From Myxococcus virescens (lineage in GTDB: Bacteria; Myxococcota; Myxococcia; Myxococcales; Myxococcaceae): a DNA stretch of 64,000 bases. Under the pieces are notes generated by a model that made no database searches, had not been told where the DNA came from, and worked only from the letters and a program-made list of their open reading frames with translations. The stretch is from the NCBI RefSeq assembly GCF_900101905.1, contig NZ_FNAJ01000022.1, positions 1 to 64,000 of the forward strand, given 5' to 3'. Positions 61,761 through 64,000 of the stretch are shown here, piece by piece. Within the stretch, counting starts at the first letter, position 1, and the number at the start of each line of letters is the position of its first letter. The translations under genes were made by a program, and so were the position numbers.

Positions 61761-62285
61761 ATGCGCTCGTCCTCCATTGCCACTTTGGCCCTCGGGCTCG
61801 CCCTCGCCACCCCTGCCTTCGCCGAGGACGGCGCGAAGCCGCCCCAGAAGTGGAAGGTGGTGTGCGCCACGCAGTCGAAGGACGGAAGCCGCGCCGTCCA
61901 GGGCACGGACCTGATCATCGAAGCCGGTGAGAAGGTGAAGGACGGCGTCGCCGTGGAGGGCAACGTCATCATCCGCAAGGGCGCGGTGGTGGAGGACGTC
62001 GTCGCCATCCGGGGCCGCGTCATCGTCGAAGCCGGAGCCCGGGTGACGGGCAGCGCGGTGTCCCTGGGCGGAGAGGTCCGCGTCCACAAGGGCGCCGCTG
62101 TCGACGGGGACGCCATCGCCCTGGGAGGAAAGCTGAAGGTGGATCAGGACGAGGCGGTGAAGGGCGACAAGGTCAGCCTGTCCTTCGAGATTGGCGGCCG
62201 GGACATCGTACGCGGCTTCATTGAAGACGCGCTCGATGAGGAGACCGGCTGCCACATCGTCGACGAGAGCGACAAGGACGTCTGA
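61761..62285 (+). CDS. Small exported beta-helical protein
   Basis: 174 residues from the ATG at 61761 with AGGAG nearby. The signal peptide (MRSSSIATLALGLALATPAFA) is followed by about six hexapeptide-like turns rich in Val, Gly, Ala and charged residues: VAVEGNVIIRKGAVVEDVVA, IRGRVIVEAGARVTGSAVSL, GGEVRVHKGAAVDGDAIALG. This is a left- or right-handed beta-helix of the same type as the beta-helical part of the 53-kb STN protein. A Cys near the C-terminus (TGCHIVDESDKDV) may form a disulphide with VVCATQ. It ends one base from the convergent acyltransferase gene. Confidence 0.68.
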   Translation: MRSSSIATLALGLALATPAFAEDGAKPPQKWKVVCATQSKDGSRAVQGTDLIIEAGEKVKDGVAVEGNVIIRKGAVVEDVVAIRGRVIVEAGARVTGSAVSLGGEVRVHKGAAVDGDAIALGGKLKVDQDEAVKGDKVSLSFEIGGRDIVRGFIEDALDEETGCHIVDESDKDV

Positions 62286-62286
62286 G

Positions 62287-63069
62287 TCACGCGGCGCTGG
62301 CTGGCCCCGGCGGCACCGCCGGCTCGGTGCCGGTGCGCGTCAACGGCATCAGCGAAGCCCGCAGCGACAGGATCTGCTCGCGGGCCAGGTTCTTCAGCGT
62401 CTCCACGTCCGCCAGCGTCATCCCCTTGGTGGAGATGGGCGTGCCCACCGTCACCAAACCGCGCGAGGTGGCGAAGCGCCAGGAGTGCTTCGGCAGCGCC
62501 CGCCGCGTCCCGCTCACCGCCAGGGGCAGCACGTCCGCCTGCGCCTCGATGGCCAGCCGGAACGCGCCGTCCTTGAAGGGCAGCAGGTCATCCGTCTTCG
62601 AGCGCGTCCCTTCCGGGAAGATCATCACCGGCATGCCCTTGGCCAGCCACTGGCGGCACTTCGCCATGGCGCCCGTCGCCGAGTCGCGATCGCCGCGGTG
62701 CACGGGGACGTCCCCCGCCATCCACATGCTCCAGCCCACCACGGGAATCTTGAAGAGGCTGGCCTTGCCCAGCCACTTCATCTCCCACGGCAGGTGCGAG
62801 ATGAGGAACGGGTCCGCGTTGGACTCGTGGTTGCTCACGACCACCGTGTTCGGCGCGAGCTTGTCCGGCACCGGGCCGTGCACGCCGAAGCGCCAGAACG
62901 GCGTCAGCTTCGCCGCGGTGACGCCGATGAGCCGGAAGCAGCGCCCCGTCACGTGACGCTTGCGGTCGAAGGCCCAGGTCAGGATGGCCAGCGACAGCTG
63001 CACACAGAAGCCAACCAGCGCCACCAGGCCAATCTCGATCCACGTCCAGATGGAGAGCAGTGCGTTCAT
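62287..63069 (-). CDS. 1-acyl-glycerol-3-phosphate acyltransferase (PlsC family)
   Basis: 260 residues from the ATG at 63069, with GAGG upstream. The catalytic H-X4-D is in VVVSNHESNADPFLIS. The substrate-binding FPEGTRSKTDD and the downstream VLPLAVSGTRRALPKHSW complete the PlsC pattern. An N-terminal membrane helix (IEIGLVALVGFCVQLSLAIL) anchors it. It transfers an acyl chain to lysophosphatidic acid, or possibly to another lysolipid, in membrane lipid synthesis. It lies 18 bp downstream of the exonuclease III gene. Confidence 0.88.
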   Translation of the reverse strand: MNALLSIWTWIEIGLVALVGFCVQLSLAILTWAFDRKRHVTGRCFRLIGVTAAKLTPFWRFGVHGPVPDKLAPNTVVVSNHESNADPFLISHLPWEMKWLGKASLFKIPVVGWSMWMAGDVPVHRGDRDSATGAMAKCRQWLAKGMPVMIFPEGTRSKTDDLLPFKDGAFRLAIEAQADVLPLAVSGTRRALPKHSWRFATSRGLVTVGTPISTKGMTLADVETLKNLAREQILSLRASLMPLTRTGTEPAVPPGPASAA

Positions 63070-63087
63070 GAGAGCCTCGAACAAGCG

Positions 63088-63870
63088 TCAGCGAACCGCG
63101 GGGTCCAGGTCCACGCTCACCGGACAGTGGTCCGAGCCGAGCACGTCCGGGTGGATGCCAGCCTTGCGCACGTAGGCCATGGCCGCTGGCGAAGCCAGGA
63201 CATAGTCGATTCTCCAGCCGATATTCTTCTCCCGAACGCCGGCCCGCTGACTCCACCACGAATAGTTCCCCCCACCCTTGTTGAAGTGGCGGAAGGTGTC
63301 CACCCAGCCGGCGCGAATCCACCGGTCGAACTCCTCGCGCTCCTCGGGCCGGAAGCCGCTCGTCTCCCGGTTCTCCTTGGGCCGCGCCAGGTCGATGTCT
63401 TGATGCGCTGTGTTGAAGTCCCCCATCACCAGCACCCGGCCACCATCGCGCAGGGGCTTCTCCAGCCGCTCGAAGAGGCGCCGGTAGAAGGTCAGCTTGT
63501 AGGGGATGCGGCTCAGGTCCCGGTCCTTCCCGTTGCCGTTGGGAAAGTAGCCGTTCACCACGGTGAGCTTGCCGAAGCGGGCAATCTGCAGGCGCCCTTC
63601 GACGTCCAGCTCCCCCACGCCGAGCACCGTCACGACTTCATCGGGCTCCAGGCGGCTGTACAGTCCGACGCCGCTGTAGCCCGGCCGCTCCGCCGCCACG
63701 AAGTGCGTCTTCCACCGGGACGGTGAGCGCACCTCGTCGGGAAGCTGGTCGGCGCGCGCGCGGACCTCCTGCAGACCAACGACTTGCGCCCGGCACCCCG
63801 CGAGCCAGGGCAGGAAGCCCTTGCGGTGCACCGAGCGAAGTCCGTTCACGTTCCACGAAACGACTCGCAC
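63088..63870 (-). CDS. xth: Exodeoxyribonuclease III (AP endonuclease)
   Basis: 260 residues from a GTG. Metal and active-site motifs: VVSWNVNGLRSV, QVVGLQEVRA (Glu), VVNGYFPNGNGKD, VLVMGDFNTAHQDIDLARPK, GWRIDYVLAS and GSDHCPVSVDLD. It is a base-excision-repair enzyme that cuts at abasic sites and trims 3' ends. Length and motif order agree with the ExoIII/APE1 family. It lies 18 bp upstream of plsC on the same strand; the region upstream holds a perfect hairpin. Confidence 0.94.
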   Translation of the reverse strand: MRVVSWNVNGLRSVHRKGFLPWLAGCRAQVVGLQEVRARADQLPDEVRSPSRWKTHFVAAERPGYSGVGLYSRLEPDEVVTVLGVGELDVEGRLQIARFGKLTVVNGYFPNGNGKDRDLSRIPYKLTFYRRLFERLEKPLRDGGRVLVMGDFNTAHQDIDLARPKENRETSGFRPEEREEFDRWIRAGWVDTFRHFNKGGGNYSWWSQRAGVREKNIGWRIDYVLASPAAMAYVRKAGIHPDVLGSDHCPVSVDLDPAVR

Positions 63871-63907
63871 GGGGAAGGCTTATGGCCCGCCCCGTGCGGC
63901 ATTACCA

Positions 63908-63937
63908 GCCCCTACCGCACACACGGGCGGTAGGGGC
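63908..63937. terminator. Perfect 11-bp hairpin
   Basis: GCCCCTACCGC (63908-63918) pairs with GCGGTAGGGGC (63927-63937), loop 8. It lies 15 bp past the stop of the gene at the right edge (leftward) and 38 bp before the xth start, so it probably ends the former. Confidence 0.6.
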
Positions 63938-63951
63938 GAACAGGAGACCTG

Positions 63952-64000
63952 CTACGGCTCCGCCGCGCTCGACGCGTTCTGCGGCTGACGCGTCGGACGG
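63952..64000 (-). CDS. C-terminal end of a gene cut by the right edge
   Basis: A leftward reading frame ends at TAG (63952-63954) with the residues RPTRQPQNASSAAEP. Only 15 codons are in the window. The frame choice is supported only by the perfect hairpin 15 bp after the stop. No function can be assigned. Confidence 0.35.
   Translation of the reverse strand, partial: RPTRQPQNASSAAEP

Overview
The window is about 64 kb of very GC-rich DNA with densely packed genes and strong third-position GC bias. The gene content points to a fruiting myxobacterium close to Myxococcus: a MopE-type lipoprotein, a Hanks-type Ser/Thr kinase coupled to an FHA-cyclase, a sigma-54 activator with its own -24/-12 promoter, a TonB with a GVVGG tract, and several lineage-specific hypothetical proteins. 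This is inferred from content only. No rRNA, tRNA, CRISPR array or prophage was seen. The only mobile element is an IS end cut by the left edge.

Layout. 1-0.8 kb: IS transposase end abutting a DUF2267 gene. 1.3-7.5 kb: small exported Met/Gly/Cys-rich protein, then a complete reverse-strand tripartite RND pump (OMF, adaptor, permease). 7.7-9.6 kb: MopE-like lipoprotein. 9.7-13.75 kb: MCE/Mla-type lipid transporter with two different ATPases and two different permeases. 13.8-18.5 kb: DEAD-box helicase, Fur-boxed tonB plus PepSY iron-uptake pair, NUDIX hydrolase. 18.8-25.3 kb: gltBD and rnk. 25.4-32.1 kb: ParA-like ATPase, LRR protein, cytochrome c, second RND pair without its own OMF. 32.2-36.7 kb: gluconate-dehydrogenase-like GMC pair facing a NUDIX/DMT/radical-SAM operon. 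37.2-39.2 kb: DTW protein, hypothetical, lspA. 39.3-44.4 kb: sigma-54 promoter, MBL hydrolase, sigma-54 activator, 788-aa orphan protein. 44.5-50.5 kb: GIDE-like membrane protein, Ser/Thr kinase, FHA-GAF-cyclase, outer-membrane lipoprotein. 50.5-54.8 kb: truD, then ECF sigma / anti-sigma / STN-bactofilin-like operon. 55.0-57.9 kb: two-gene Fe-S/FAD oxidoreductase. 58.2-64 kb: secreted serine protease, atypical SDR, UspA, membrane transporter, beta-helical exported protein, plsC-like acyltransferase, exonuclease III, and the tail of one more gene.

The most interesting system is the 9.7-13.75 kb transporter. Motif degeneracies in its two ATPases are complementary, which predicts a heterodimeric engine with one consensus and one degenerate ATP site. 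Other candidates are the MBL/sigma-54 activator module with its promoter and possible enhancer, the sigma/anti-sigma/STN-beta-helix operon, and the oxidoreductase with relocated Fe-S domains. All functional calls rest on reading motifs by eye; no database search was run.
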